NCBI RefSeq assembly: GCF_016595505.1 | Contig: NZ_JAENIL010000005.1 | Coordinates: forward strand, 124,001 to 188,000 | DNA from: Pelagicoccus mobilis | GTDB lineage: Bacteria; Verrucomicrobiota; Verrucomicrobiia; Opitutales; Opitutaceae | Direction of reading: 5' to 3' | DNA length: 64,000 nucleotides | In this document: one piece after another, positions 52,812 through 62,104 of the stretch | How positions within the stretch are numbered: position 1 is the stretch's first letter | How the letters are laid out: each line of letters starts with the position of its first letter | The notes under the pieces: generated by a model | Databases searched by the model: none | Told to the model about the DNA's origin: nothing | The model's input: only the letters and a program-made list of their open reading frames with translations | Translations under genes and position numbers: made by a program

Positions 52812-53695
52812 ACTTCTGGACTCAAATTCAATCGAGCAACCGCTTCGTTGACATCCTTCTTCCAAATAAAGATCCGATCGTAAGCAGGCACTCGGTAGTA
52901 GTCCTGCGGCGAATACACCCCTCTTGTCGACATGTCGCAACAATAACGGTCAATCCAACGCAACCGCTCCGCCTTGCTAAGCTTCTTACCTTGCATCAGC
53001 TCCTTTGTCACCGTGTGAAGCTTCACGCACATACGAAATTCATAACCGGTCAGGGTGAGCGGATCGCTCCAAGCCCCCAGTCCATCCTCCACCGCCTTTC
53101 GCCCTTCTTCCTGAAAGAGGCAGAGATCAGAGTGCTTGGGCAGGCTCGGAAAGATAATGAAACTCGCCGCCCATCCCGAAGCGACCATCAGCAAATTGAA
53201 GGAGGCCGATTCCAGAGGCGTCATCTCATCCCGCTCCGCTCTCGTGTAGTTCGGAGCCATATAGGCAAGCAAACGTCCATATCTATCAAACGGCTCGTTT
53301 CCCGACTTCAGGTAGACGCGACGCTTTCGCCCACTCGGCTTGGTCAGCTTCTCCTCGACCAATCGCTCAAAATGCTCATGCGCCGCCTCTCCTTGCTCCC
53401 CGTGCAATGTTCCAGCCCGCCCCGTCTCCAACTTCGGCTGCAGGTGAGCCGCAAGCCCATCGTCGATTGGAGCAGCACCTTCCTGTATCCAACTCGCCAA
53501 CTCAGCCAACTTCTCGTCCGACCGCGCAGGCTTCGACCGCCCCGGGTAATGCGTCTCTGGCGTGTCCACACTCAGCATCCGAATCGAAAGCGAAACGTAG
53601 GGCGTATCTCCGTCGGTGGATCGGAGATAGGAATTAGAGCCGAGCGAATCGAGCTCCAAACCAGCAGGGTCCCAGAAGATGGCAGGTTTAGGCAT
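52808..53695 (-). CDS. thermonuclease-like (SNase fold) protein
   Basis: 295 residues with no signal peptide. SLSIRMLSVDTPETHYPG and FDRYGRLLAYMAPN match the staphylococcal-nuclease motifs (D.PE and YGR.LAY), with an insertion of ~85 residues between them, containing a long helix GEAAHEHFERLVEEKLTK. The C-terminal ~110 residues are not recognised. Key nuclease residues (Asp-Thr-Pro-Glu, Arg of YGR) are present, but the usual secretion signal is missing, so activity on cytoplasmic nucleic acid or a non-catalytic role is possible. The gene overlaps the hybrid kinase by four bases and must be cotranslated with it, an uncommon pairing. Confidence 0.75.
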   Translation of the reverse strand: MPKPAIFWDPAGLELDSLGSNSYLRSTDGDTPYVSLSIRMLSVDTPETHYPGRSKPARSDEKLAELASWIQEGAAPIDDGLAAHLQPKLETGRAGTLHGEQGEAAHEHFERLVEEKLTKPSGRKRRVYLKSGNEPFDRYGRLLAYMAPNYTRAERDEMTPLESASFNLLMVASGWAASFIIFPSLPKHSDLCLFQEEGRKAVEDGLGAWSDPLTLTGYEFRMCVKLHTVTKELMQGKKLSKAERLRWIDRYCCDMSTRGVYSPQDYYRVPAYDRIFIWKKDVNEAVARLNLSPEV

Positions 53696-53922
53696 GGGGC
53701 GATGAGGAATTTGAGAAACGGAGCATGGATTTTTTGAGCGTGCAATGGCGCTTTCTCAAAATCCGTGTTTTTTCCTAGGAATTTACAACTACCGTGCCCT
53801 AAAAACCCGGGATTTCACGCACTTTTGGCGTTGAAAGGAATTCGGGCCAAACCTTCGCTCGCGAATGAAGTCAGCAAGCGAATTGCGACCGAAATCGACC
53901 TCGAAAAATAACTCCAAAACCT

Positions 53923-54927
53923 ATGAGCGAAAACTCAAAAAGCACAACGATCATCGGCAACGCGCTCCCCAATCTTCCATGGGAAGATCGGCCCGAAGGC
54001 TCAATCGAGCCCATGTGGCGATTCAGCCAAAACCCAATCATCGGATGGAATCCCATGCCGAGCGGAGCCCGCGCCTACAACAGCGCCGTCGTGCCCTACG
54101 GAGACGGATTCGTTGGCGTTTTTCGAGTCGACAGCAAGTCCGGCCGCGCCGGCCTGCACTTCGGCACCAGCCCGGACGCCATCAATTGGCAGCTTGAAAA
54201 CGACCTAATCGAATGGGTCGACGAAGCCGGAAACCCGAATCCCAACTCCTACGCCTACGACCCACGGGTCGTGAAGATCGAAGACACCTTCTACATCACT
54301 TGGTGCGACGACCTCAAGGGAGCCTCCATCGGCATGGGTTACACCAAGGACTTCAAGACCTTCGTCAAAACCGAAAACCCGCTCATGCCTTTCAATCGCA
54401 ACGGCGTGCTCTTCCCTCGCAAAATCAACGGCGAGTACGTATTGCTCAGCCGCCCAAGCGACAGCGCCCACACGCCATTCGGCGACATCTTCCTCAGCCA
54501 CTCGAAAGACATGACCTATTGGGGCAAACACCGCCACGTCATGTCATCAGGTGGATCCGGCTGGTGGCAAGGCACCAAGATCGGCGCCGGACCGATCCCG
54601 ATCGAAACCAAGGAAGGCTGGCTACTCTTCTACCACGGCGTATCCGGCACCTGCAACGGCTTCGTCTACAGCATCGGAGCCGCTCTTCTCGACCTGGAAG
54701 ATCCATCCAAGGTCCTCTACCGCACTCGCGGCTACTTGCTGACTCCAGAGAAGGAATACGAGACCACTGGTTTCGTTCCTAACGTCGCCTTCCCATGCGC
54801 TACCATGTACGACGCGCCGACTGGACGCATCGCCATCTACTACGGAGCCGCCGACACCTACTCAGCGGTTGCCTTCACTCAAGTCGACGACTTGATCGAA
54901 TACATCAAGAACGACTCAGAAGTGTAA
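53923..54927 (+). CDS. GH130 beta-mannoside phosphorylase/hydrolase
   Basis: 334 residues, no signal peptide, so cytoplasmic. NPIIGWNPMPSGARAYNSAV, GDGFVGVFRVDSKSG, YDPRVVKIEDTFYITWCDD, GRNGVLFP-like NRNGVLFPRKINGEYVLLSRPS and TKIGAGPIPIETKEGWLLFYHG are GH130 signatures of the five-bladed propeller. Family members phosphorolyse or hydrolyse beta-1,4- or beta-1,2-mannosidic bonds, often at the reducing end of manno-oligosaccharides or mannosyl-N-acetylglucosamine. The phosphorylase/hydrolase choice depends on basic phosphate-binding residues that I cannot align. A convergent lipoprotein gene and a GH43 gene follow, suggesting plant or algal hemicellulose use. Confidence 0.9.
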   Translation: MSENSKSTTIIGNALPNLPWEDRPEGSIEPMWRFSQNPIIGWNPMPSGARAYNSAVVPYGDGFVGVFRVDSKSGRAGLHFGTSPDAINWQLENDLIEWVDEAGNPNPNSYAYDPRVVKIEDTFYITWCDDLKGASIGMGYTKDFKTFVKTENPLMPFNRNGVLFPRKINGEYVLLSRPSDSAHTPFGDIFLSHSKDMTYWGKHRHVMSSGGSGWWQGTKIGAGPIPIETKEGWLLFYHGVSGTCNGFVYSIGAALLDLEDPSKVLYRTRGYLLTPEKEYETTGFVPNVAFPCATMYDAPTGRIAIYYGAADTYSAVAFTQVDDLIEYIKNDSEV

Positions 54928-54958
54928 GCAAATCCTCACGACAGCGGCGAAGCAGCCT

Positions 54959-55810
54959 CTACTCTTCGCCATTCGTCTTCAAAACCTCGATACGCCGCAA
55001 GGAGATCGAGGTTTCTTTGTACAATTCCGGCACACTTCCATCCCAAGATTCGTTCAGGAAATTCCGGGCAACCTTCCCACCAGTCCCCTCCGGATTTATG
55101 CGAAAACCGACAAACTCCCGATCCAGCACCTCGTCTCGCTCCACTTCCCGCAAGCTGTAGTTCTTCTCAAAACCAAACGTGAAATCCTCCAGCAGAATCT
55201 CCAGTTCGCCCCATTGATTTAAATCCGTCTCCGGATCGAAGCTAACAAAGTAAAAAGCGTTCAACGACTCCGAACTCTGGTCATTGTATCCAGCTTCCAC
55301 AAACGTGAAGCCAAGACAAGCGACCCCCTCGTCCAACGCGTCGATTTGATCCTGCGACAAATGAGCTCCATAATGCTCACGCAGCTGAGCTGGATCCGGA
55401 ATAACCGATCCCTCCGAATGCACTTTCAGTGTCACGTGAACCGAATGCAAATCCCCCACCCGAATCGGACTCTCCACAAACAAAGGCTCTAACCCATTTG
55501 CGTGCTGACGCCCCCAGTCACTCAGCTTACGCACCAAAGTCGTACGAAAAACCTGAGCCCCACCAAGCTCAGCATCCCTCTCCATCGATCGCTCGTCCAC
55601 GGCATAATGTTCCACCTCGCTCGCAATCAACGGAAAAGCATCCGGATCGCTCACGATGTGACTCCAGCCCTTCACCGGCCCCTCTTCGGAGTCGTAGATC
55701 GTCTGCGTCTCCAAGGCATCATGCGTCCCGCCGCACCCGGCCAAGACAACCAGCCAGCACAAATTCGCCTTACTAAAACGAGAGAGAAGCAGGGAACACA
55801 GATCAAGCAT
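54959..55810 (-). CDS. unrecognised lipoprotein beside GH43
   Basis: 283 residues from ATG 55810 (MLDLCSLLLSRFSKANLCWL); 55828 is an alternative, and the much longer reading to 56050 overlaps the GH43 gene. A lipobox VLAGC follows the hydrophobic segment. The first ~150 mature residues (EGWSHIVSDPDAFPLIASE...FRTTLVRKLSDWGRQHANG) and the C-terminal ~110 (FVSFDPETDLNQWGELEILL...FVGFRINPEGTGGKVARNFL) look like beta-sandwich modules; the second resembles carbohydrate-binding domains in agarases, but I cannot name the family. It is read in line with GH43 (125 bases apart). A surface glycan-binding role is inferred. Confidence 0.6.
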   Translation of the reverse strand: MLDLCSLLLSRFSKANLCWLVVLAGCGGTHDALETQTIYDSEEGPVKGWSHIVSDPDAFPLIASEVEHYAVDERSMERDAELGGAQVFRTTLVRKLSDWGRQHANGLEPLFVESPIRVGDLHSVHVTLKVHSEGSVIPDPAQLREHYGAHLSQDQIDALDEGVACLGFTFVEAGYNDQSSESLNAFYFVSFDPETDLNQWGELEILLEDFTFGFEKNYSLREVERDEVLDREFVGFRINPEGTGGKVARNFLNESWDGSVPELYKETSISLRRIEVLKTNGEE

Positions 55811-55935
55811 TCCGCAACACTGAGCCATCAGACAGCGAAAGCGCAAGCTCACCTGATCATCCGACGACTCCCCCAAATGAGCGTCACAGCTGAAACACGT
55901 AACCAACGAGCGGATACGTGCCATTCTCAGGCAAA

Positions 55936-56892
55936 TTATTCGACCGGTAAGATCCGCCCCTCTTCGTCGTAGAAAATCTCTTTCACTTTCACGTTTCGGA
56001 GGTGGTTCACTCCTTTTGACAACTCGCAATCGTGATGGAAGAGGTACCACTTCCCCTTAAACTCCACGATCGAGTGATGCGTCGTCCACCCCAAGACCGG
56101 CTCGAGAATTCGACCGCCGTAGGTGAAAGGTCCATACGGCGAATCTCCAACCGCGTAGCAAAGGTAATGCGTATCTCCCGTTGAATACGAAAAATAGTAC
56201 CGCCCCTTGTACTTGTGCAGCCAAGCCGCCTCAAAAAACCGGCGGTCATGATCACTCGCCTTCAGCAACTCCCCGTTTTCATCGCGTATCTCGATGCTAC
56301 GCGGCTCCTCCGAAAACTCCTTCATATCCTCGCTCATGCGAGCGACCAGCGGCAGCAAGGCCGGAGCGTCGCCCGTAGGCTCCTCCCCCTGCGGGTCAAA
56401 CCTCTCCCCTTGCCAATTCTGCAACTGCCCTCCCCAGATGCCCCCGAAGTACATAAAAGCCTCTCCGTCCTCGTCCACGAACACAGCCGGGTCGATGCTA
56501 TAGCTTCCCTTGATCGGCTCCGGCTCGGGAGTGAAAGGTCCCTCCGGACGGTCGCCTACCGCTACACCGATCCTGAAGATACCCTCCGCATCCCGGGCCG
56601 GAAAATACAAATAGTACTTCCCGTTCTTCGTCGCCGCGTCCGGAGCCCAGAGCTGCTTGTCCACCCACGGAATATCTTCCATCCTCAACGCCGGACCATG
56701 ATCCACCACCTCGCCACCAATCTCATCCAAAGAGAAAACATGATAATCCACCATGTCGTACTGGTCCCCGTTGTCGTTGGTCGGCTGATCCGTTTCACGG
56801 TCGTGTGAAGGGTAGATGTAAAGCTTACCCTCGAACACGTGAGCCGAAGGATCCGCCGTATAAGTGTGAGAAATGAGAGGTTTGTCCGACAT
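55936..56892 (-). CDS. GH43 glycoside hydrolase (arabinofuranosidase/xylosidase type)
   Basis: 318 residues from ATG 56892 (MSDKPLISHTYTADPSAHVF). No signal peptide, so it appears cytoplasmic. The five-bladed propeller family has Asp14 in YTADPSAHVFEGKLYIYPSHD (general base), Asp134 in YSIDPAVFVDEDG (pKa modulator) and Glu221 in RRFFEAAWLHKYKGRYYFSYS (general acid); all three are present. LGWTTHHSIVEFKGKWYLFHHDCELSKG is typical near the C-terminus. It likely releases arabinose or xylose (or galactose) from oligosaccharides. Cotranscription with the lipoprotein downstream is probable; the start lies 237 bases from the divergent TonB receptor. Confidence 0.9.
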   Translation of the reverse strand: MSDKPLISHTYTADPSAHVFEGKLYIYPSHDRETDQPTNDNGDQYDMVDYHVFSLDEIGGEVVDHGPALRMEDIPWVDKQLWAPDAATKNGKYYLYFPARDAEGIFRIGVAVGDRPEGPFTPEPEPIKGSYSIDPAVFVDEDGEAFMYFGGIWGGQLQNWQGERFDPQGEEPTGDAPALLPLVARMSEDMKEFSEEPRSIEIRDENGELLKASDHDRRFFEAAWLHKYKGRYYFSYSTGDTHYLCYAVGDSPYGPFTYGGRILEPVLGWTTHHSIVEFKGKWYLFHHDCELSKGVNHLRNVKVKEIFYDEEGRILPVE

Positions 56893-57128
56893 GAGCTTCT
56901 TCAAATTAACAGGTTTCAATCAAGCGACTCAGCCCAAGTCGCCACTGCCGCAACCTCGATCAGGACCGGCCCAGAGACAAATCGATTAGAGCGCTTCCCC
57001 TCTCGTTTTCGGTCTAGCTATAGCTCAATTTCCTGCATCACGCACGAGGCGAACCCCTAGAGACGCCCCGACCTCAAAAAGACATTGCCACCGAGGGCGA
57101 TTGTGTAAGCATTCGCCGCAATATCCGT

Positions 57129-59234
57129 ATGTTACCCTCACCCTCAACCCCGAGCCTATCAGCGAGCCTGCGACTCTTTTGCCTAGTCGGAATCCTGGCA
57201 ATCCTTCGTCTCGCCTCCGCTCAGCCCGCTAGCGACGATCTTTCGCCGGGCCCTTCGCCGCTCTCGCTCGAGGAACTCGCCAACAAGCCTGCCATCGTTT
57301 CCTCCCGACTCGAATCCCAGGTTTTCAACGCCCCCACCGGCTCCTTCGTCTTCGACGAAGACGACATTTCCAACCTCCCCGTCGACTCCATCCCCGAAAT
57401 GCTGCGCTACGCCCCCGGCGTGCACATCATCCGGCCCAACAACGGGATCTGGGGACTCGGCATCCGCGGCATCAACTCCCGCTTCTTCAATCGCGCCCTC
57501 TTCACCGTCGACGAGCAAAACGTCTACGGCTCCATCTTCGCCGGCCTCTTCGGAAACCAGCACGACCTCCTCATGGAGGACGTGTCCTCAGTAGAAGTCG
57601 CCTACGGTCCGGGAGGCGGCACTTGGGACAACAACGCCGTAAACGGCATGGTAAACGTCCGCATGAAAACCGCCTTCGAAACCGAAGGCTCCCTTCTGCG
57701 GGTCAATCTCGGCACCGAAAACTACGGCGTCGCAGGCCGCATCGGCTGGGCTGTCAACGATACCACCTCCGCCCGCGTCTACGCCAAGGCGAACCACCGC
57801 GACTCCAGCTTCACCCGCTTCCCCTACGAAAACGATTGGGACACCGCCCGAGCCGGCTTTCGGATAGACCATCGCCCCACCTCCCACGACCTCGTCAGCA
57901 TCTCCGGAGAGGCCTTCTACTCAGACCTCGGCTACGCCTACGATCTAGCAAACTTCGACACCGGAGACCTCAGCTTCGTCGCCACCTCCGAAAAGCTAGC
58001 CGGAGGAAACTCCCAGTTCAAATGGACCCGCAACCGCTCAAACGATAGCTCCTACTCCGTGCGAAGCTGGGTCGGCTACTCCGACCTCGACGCCGCCTAT
58101 GCCGCCTTCAGCACCTGGAACGGCGGAATCGAAGCCCGCGGGAGCCAGCGGTTCTCAGACTTCCACAGCCTCAGCGCCAACATAGGTTTCGCCTATCACG
58201 AGGAACACACCTCCTCGACCGCCGCGTCAGATTTCACCGATCGCCAACTCGACAACCCATCCTATTACGCCGGGTTCCAAGACGAGTGGGAAATTAAACC
58301 CGAGAAAATCAAATTCTCCTGGGGCCTCGATTTCCGCCACGACGAACGGGCCAACGACTCCACCTACTCGCCCAACGCCCGCTTCATCTACGAAATCGAC
58401 GACCGCAGCCGCTTCTGGCTCTCCTATTCGCAAGCCAACCGCACCCCGCCCGTTTCCCTCAGCGTCATCGAAAGCCTCCGCAGCGGAAAAGCCCTCGACG
58501 CCCCCATCACCATCCCCACGCCAGGCGGTCCACTCACCATCGAGCATAGCCTCGCAAACGCCGTCTCCCGCGAACAACTCGATGCCGAAGAGCTCGACTC
58601 CTACGAATTCGGCTACCGCGTGCTCTTTCCAGAAAACAAAGGCAGCTTCACCCTCAACGCCTTCTCTTATAAATACGACAAGCTGATCGGACGCGTCGGA
58701 GTCGACCAGTCCCTCTCTCTTTTCACCCCCACTCCCTACGTCGACATCGAGGTCGCCTACGACAACCTTCTAGAAGGCGACGCCCGCGGCTTCGAAGCCA
58801 GCCTCGACTGGCAATTCTCCCCGTGGCAACGAGCCCGCCTCAACTACTCTCGCATGACCGACGACTTCGAGTCGCTCATCATCCCCGAGAACGACTTCCA
58901 AGCGGGCTTCATCGCCTTCTCCCTCGACGAATTCGATAACAGCACGCCCAAACATCTGGCCACGCTAAACCTGATCACCCAGCTCCACGAAGATTGGAAT
59001 CTGGATACAGGGTTTCGCTACTCCAGCGACTATGACTTCGCAAAAGGCTACCAGCAGGATATCTTCCAGCTTGATGCCCGACTTTCTTGGCAAAAATCAG
59101 AGTCCCTCAGACTCTCGCTTGTAGGACGCAACCTCCTTGACCCGACCACTCAGGAAGCTCGGCTCAAGGACTATTTCGGCCATTGGACCGAAATGAAGCG
59201 TGAAGCGTATTTGGAGATCACAGCGCAATTCTAA
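57129..59234 (+). CDS. TonB-dependent receptor (compact, ~700 residues)
   Basis: 701 residues. Signal peptide at 1-~32 (LRLASAQPASD). The plug begins LEELANKPAIVSSRLESQ and continues SFVFDEDDISNLPVDSIPEMLRYAPGVHI, IRGINSRFFNRALFTVDEQN and VEVAYGPGGGTWDNNAVNGM, typical of BtuB/FepA-like receptors for small ligands rather than the large SusC-like type. The barrel ends YLEITAQF. Codons end in C more often here than in the genes to the left. The YfiR-like gene starts 14 bases after its stop and the hybrid kinase four bases after that, so all three form one operon. Ligand unknown. Confidence 0.9.
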   Translation: MLPSPSTPSLSASLRLFCLVGILAILRLASAQPASDDLSPGPSPLSLEELANKPAIVSSRLESQVFNAPTGSFVFDEDDISNLPVDSIPEMLRYAPGVHIIRPNNGIWGLGIRGINSRFFNRALFTVDEQNVYGSIFAGLFGNQHDLLMEDVSSVEVAYGPGGGTWDNNAVNGMVNVRMKTAFETEGSLLRVNLGTENYGVAGRIGWAVNDTTSARVYAKANHRDSSFTRFPYENDWDTARAGFRIDHRPTSHDLVSISGEAFYSDLGYAYDLANFDTGDLSFVATSEKLAGGNSQFKWTRNRSNDSSYSVRSWVGYSDLDAAYAAFSTWNGGIEARGSQRFSDFHSLSANIGFAYHEEHTSSTAASDFTDRQLDNPSYYAGFQDEWEIKPEKIKFSWGLDFRHDERANDSTYSPNARFIYEIDDRSRFWLSYSQANRTPPVSLSVIESLRSGKALDAPITIPTPGGPLTIEHSLANAVSREQLDAEELDSYEFGYRVLFPENKGSFTLNAFSYKYDKLIGRVGVDQSLSLFTPTPYVDIEVAYDNLLEGDARGFEASLDWQFSPWQRARLNYSRMTDDFESLIIPENDFQAGFIAFSLDEFDNSTPKHLATLNLITQLHEDWNLDTGFRYSSDYDFAKGYQQDIFQLDARLSWQKSESLRLSLVGRNLLDPTTQEARLKDYFGHWTEMKREAYLEITAQF

Positions 59235-59248
59235 GCGCGTCCCCAAGC

Positions 59249-59779
59249 ATGCGACCCGTAATTCACAAGCTTGCCATCCTCGTCATCATCGCTCTCGGAG
59301 CGATAGGACTCCCCTCCAAGCTGCAGGCCCAAACCCTGCAGATCGACTCCTTCACCGCAGATTGGATCGAAGGTTTCGCAGACTTCACCCGTTGGCCAAA
59401 CGAATCCCAAAGCCACAACATAACCATCGCTCTGATCGACGCGCCTGAAGTCGCGAACTACCTGAAACGGCGAGCCGCCGAGCGCACCAGCAAGCCAAAG
59501 CTCAGGATTGTCAACCTATCCGCGAACGACTCCTTCGAGTACGTTGACATCCTCTTTGTTGGAGCAGGAAACCGAGCCAACTGGAAAACCATCTTCGAAA
59601 AATGCCAGGGAGAAGGCATCCTTAGCATCGGATCCCAAGAAGGCTTCTGCCAAAGCGGCGGCTGCGTAGAGCTCGTGGTAAGGAAAAACCGACTACGCTT
59701 CTTGATAAACACCGACAACGCGAACCAAAGCGACGTCACCCTAAGCTCCAAACTCCTCGAACTCGCAGTCCATCCCTAA
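59249..59779 (+). CDS. YfiR/HmsC-like (DUF4154) periplasmic protein
   Basis: 176 residues with a signal peptide ending near LQAQT. DSFTADWIEGFADFTRWPNE, NITIALIDAPEVANYL, VDILFVGAGNRANW, GILSIGSQEGFCQSGGCVELVV and FLINTDNANQSDVTLSSKLLELA follow the YfiR pattern, including the terminal SSKLLKLA-like motif. In Pseudomonas, YfiR is a periplasmic repressor of the diguanylate cyclase YfiN; here the downstream partner is a hybrid histidine kinase with a similar periplasmic sensor, not a GGDEF protein. It is placed 14 bases after the TonB receptor and three bases before the kinase. Confidence 0.85.
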   Translation: MRPVIHKLAILVIIALGAIGLPSKLQAQTLQIDSFTADWIEGFADFTRWPNESQSHNITIALIDAPEVANYLKRRAAERTSKPKLRIVNLSANDSFEYVDILFVGAGNRANWKTIFEKCQGEGILSIGSQEGFCQSGGCVELVVRKNRLRFLINTDNANQSDVTLSSKLLELAVHP

Positions 59780-59782
59780 GCG

Positions 59783-61759
59783 ATGAAACTCTGGACCAAG
59801 CTCAAAGCCCTCGTGTGCGACTGGCAGATTTCATCAAAAATCGTCGCCATCTGCGCCGTCACCAGCTTCGTCACCATATCCGCGATCAGTACCATCTCCG
59901 TCTATCGCAATTGGTTAGAGTTCAAGGAAAGCAAACTCGCCTCGCTCAGCACCATCGCCGACATCATGGCTAGCAACAGCCAGGCCGCCCTCCGTTTCAA
60001 CGATCAGCACACCGCCAACGAACACCTCCGCTCGCTAAGCTACGAACCAGACGTCCTCCAAGCCGCCCTCCTTGACGAAACAGGCTCCCTCTTCGCACGC
60101 TTCAATCCAGACGAATCCGCCACTCCGCCCAGTATCTATCCGTCAGATGGCATCGAGTGGCAGCCACGCTCGGTCGTATTCACAAAATCGGTCTACCTCG
60201 CCAACCAAAAACTCGGCACCCTAATCATCGAAGTCGATACACGCCCCTTCAGAGAATCCGTCTACCAAAGCATCGCCGCCGCCATCGCCCTCCTCGTAGG
60301 AGCGATGGCTCTCTCCATCTTCCTCGCGTCAAGAATGCAGCGGCTCATCGCCACCCCCATCAAAGATCTTGATATCATCGCCGCGGAAGTACGCAACTCG
60401 GAGGAATACACCGCTCGAGCGATCAAAAAATACAACGACGAAGTCGGTTCGCTGGTCGACAGCTTCAATGCGATGCTCGATAAGATCAGCGAACGCGATA
60501 GCTCTCTCCGTGAGATAAACGCCAATCTCGAAAACATAGTCGAGCAACGCACCAAGGACCTGCGTATCCAAAACTACGCCCTCCAAGAAGCCATGGAAGC
60601 AGCAAACGCAGCTTCCGTCGCCAAAAGCGAATTCCTCGCCACCACCAGCCATGAGCTTCGCACCCCATTGAATCCGATTATCGGATACGTGGAAAAAATC
60701 CAACGAGAAGCCCCCAATGGCCCCCACGCCCAAGAGCTCGGGCTCATTCGCCAATCCGCCGAGCAACTGCTCCGCCTAATCGAAGACATTTTGGACTTCA
60801 GCCGCATCGAGAACGGCACCCTCCGACTCACCCCAGAACCCGTCGAGATTGAGACTCTCGGTTCCGACATAGTCACCCTGCTCAAACCGCAAGCCACCGC
60901 CAAAGGACTGTCCCTGAGCTATCAGTTCGAGAACAAGATCAAGGCCTACAAAACGACCCCACTCGTCAGCATCGACGAAGGGCGGCTTCGCCAGGTGATG
61001 CTCAACCTCGCCAACAACGCGATCAAGTTCACCCACCAAGGCACCGTCTCCCTATCCGCCACCCTCCACAGCTTCGGCGACCAAACCGGGAAACTACGCA
61101 TCCAGGTCGACGACACAGGCATCGGCATAGCCCAAGCCGATCAAGAAAAGCTCTTCAAACCCTTTTCCCAAATCGACGCGTCATGGACTCGCGAATACGG
61201 AGGCATGGGGCTCGGACTCGCCATCAGCCAACGCATCGTCGAAACCATGGGCGGAGAGATCTACTGCCAAAGCGAAGCCGGCAAAGGCAGCCAATTCACC
61301 GTCACCATTCCCGTACCGCTCGAAACTCGAGAACAGGACGCCGAAGAATCAGGCGAAGAAAACTCTTTCGCCCTAGCCTCAGCTGCGAAAGTCCTCCTCG
61401 TCGAAGACGAAGCCGTCAATCGAGAGCTAATGGACGCCCTTCTCTGCAGTCTCGGGCACGACGTCGAAATAGCAGTCAACGGGGCCGAAGCCGTACGAAT
61501 GGCAGCCACCCAGCGGTACGACTTCATCCTGCTCGACATCAGCATGCCCAAAATGGACGGATTCGAAGCCTGCCGACAAATTCGGGCATTGGGCAACGGC
61601 AACGCCAGCACACCTGTCGTCGCCATGACAGCCCACGTGACCCCTGAAGACAAAGATCGCTGCTACGAGGCAGGCATGAGCGACTACCTCTCCAAGCCCG
61701 TATCCTTCTCCAAACTCAAAAAGGCGCTTTCGAACTGGCTAGAAAAACGCCCCGCCTAA
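59783..61759 (+). CDS. hybrid histidine kinase with CHASE8-type periplasmic sensor
   Basis: 658 residues. Membrane helices at ~22-46 and ~160-180 bracket a ~115-residue periplasmic domain ([41 protein letters not shown]) that matches the CHASE8 sensor usually found with YfiR. A HAMP linker (~180-235), coiled coil, HisKA with His290 ([20 protein letters not shown]), HATPase ([33 protein letters not shown]), and a receiver with Asp585 ([14 protein letters not shown]) and LSKPVSF Lys. No DNA-binding output. It is the last gene of the receptor-YfiR-kinase operon. The predicted logic is that YfiR modulates the kinase from the periplasm in response to the receptor or envelope state. Confidence 0.9.
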   Translation: MKLWTKLKALVCDWQISSKIVAICAVTSFVTISAISTISVYRNWLEFKESKLASLSTIADIMASNSQAALRFNDQHTANEHLRSLSYEPDVLQAALLDETGSLFARFNPDESATPPSIYPSDGIEWQPRSVVFTKSVYLANQKLGTLIIEVDTRPFRESVYQSIAAAIALLVGAMALSIFLASRMQRLIATPIKDLDIIAAEVRNSEEYTARAIKKYNDEVGSLVDSFNAMLDKISERDSSLREINANLENIVEQRTKDLRIQNYALQEAMEAANAASVAKSEFLATTSHELRTPLNPIIGYVEKIQREAPNGPHAQELGLIRQSAEQLLRLIEDILDFSRIENGTLRLTPEPVEIETLGSDIVTLLKPQATAKGLSLSYQFENKIKAYKTTPLVSIDEGRLRQVMLNLANNAIKFTHQGTVSLSATLHSFGDQTGKLRIQVDDTGIGIAQADQEKLFKPFSQIDASWTREYGGMGLGLAISQRIVETMGGEIYCQSEAGKGSQFTVTIPVPLETREQDAEESGEENSFALASAAKVLLVEDEAVNRELMDALLCSLGHDVEIAVNGAEAVRMAATQRYDFILLDISMPKMDGFEACRQIRALGNGNASTPVVAMTAHVTPEDKDRCYEAGMSDYLSKPVSFSKLKKALSNWLEKRPA

Positions 61760-62104
61760 ACGGCTCCAAAAAAGGCAAATACCAGCCCCAAGCATTTGAA
61801 AAACGGGGCGGTAGGACGAACTCGGAAAAGAGAGCGCCAAGATCTGTGGATCACCGGACTAGCTTCATCGCATCAGGCACCCAAGAATAGGGATCGCCGA
61901 CGAGAAGCGTTCTATCGGGCAAATCCAACTTTCTAGCATCCCAGTGGGTACAATCTTCGCGATGCCGTTGGCCCGCAGCGGTCAAGAAAGCCCTAGAAAC
62001 GGTCAACTTAGTCAAAAAGTACAAACATCTTGTCAGTGAGTGCATTTTGCTCCGAAGCACTTTAAGATATATTAAGACAGTTTTATCGTTAATCTCATCC
62101 CGAA
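61760..62104. other. 345-base intergenic region
   Basis: Between the hybrid kinase stop and the PfkB start. A weak inverted pair (CGCCCCGCC at ~61748 and GGGGCGG at ~61805) might fold at the kinase 3' end. An AT-rich stretch at ~62040-62095 is a likely promoter region for the PfkB gene, though no convincing -35/-10 pair is visible. A 69-codon minus-strand frame (61851-62060) resembles nothing known. Confidence 0.4.

Noticed and set aside
61851-62060. 69-codon minus-strand frame in the gap before the PfkB gene
   Set aside because: The ending LPDRTLLVGDPYSWVPDAMKL looks somewhat protein-like, but no family, start signal or partner was recognised. Could be a gene fragment; not supported enough to annotate.
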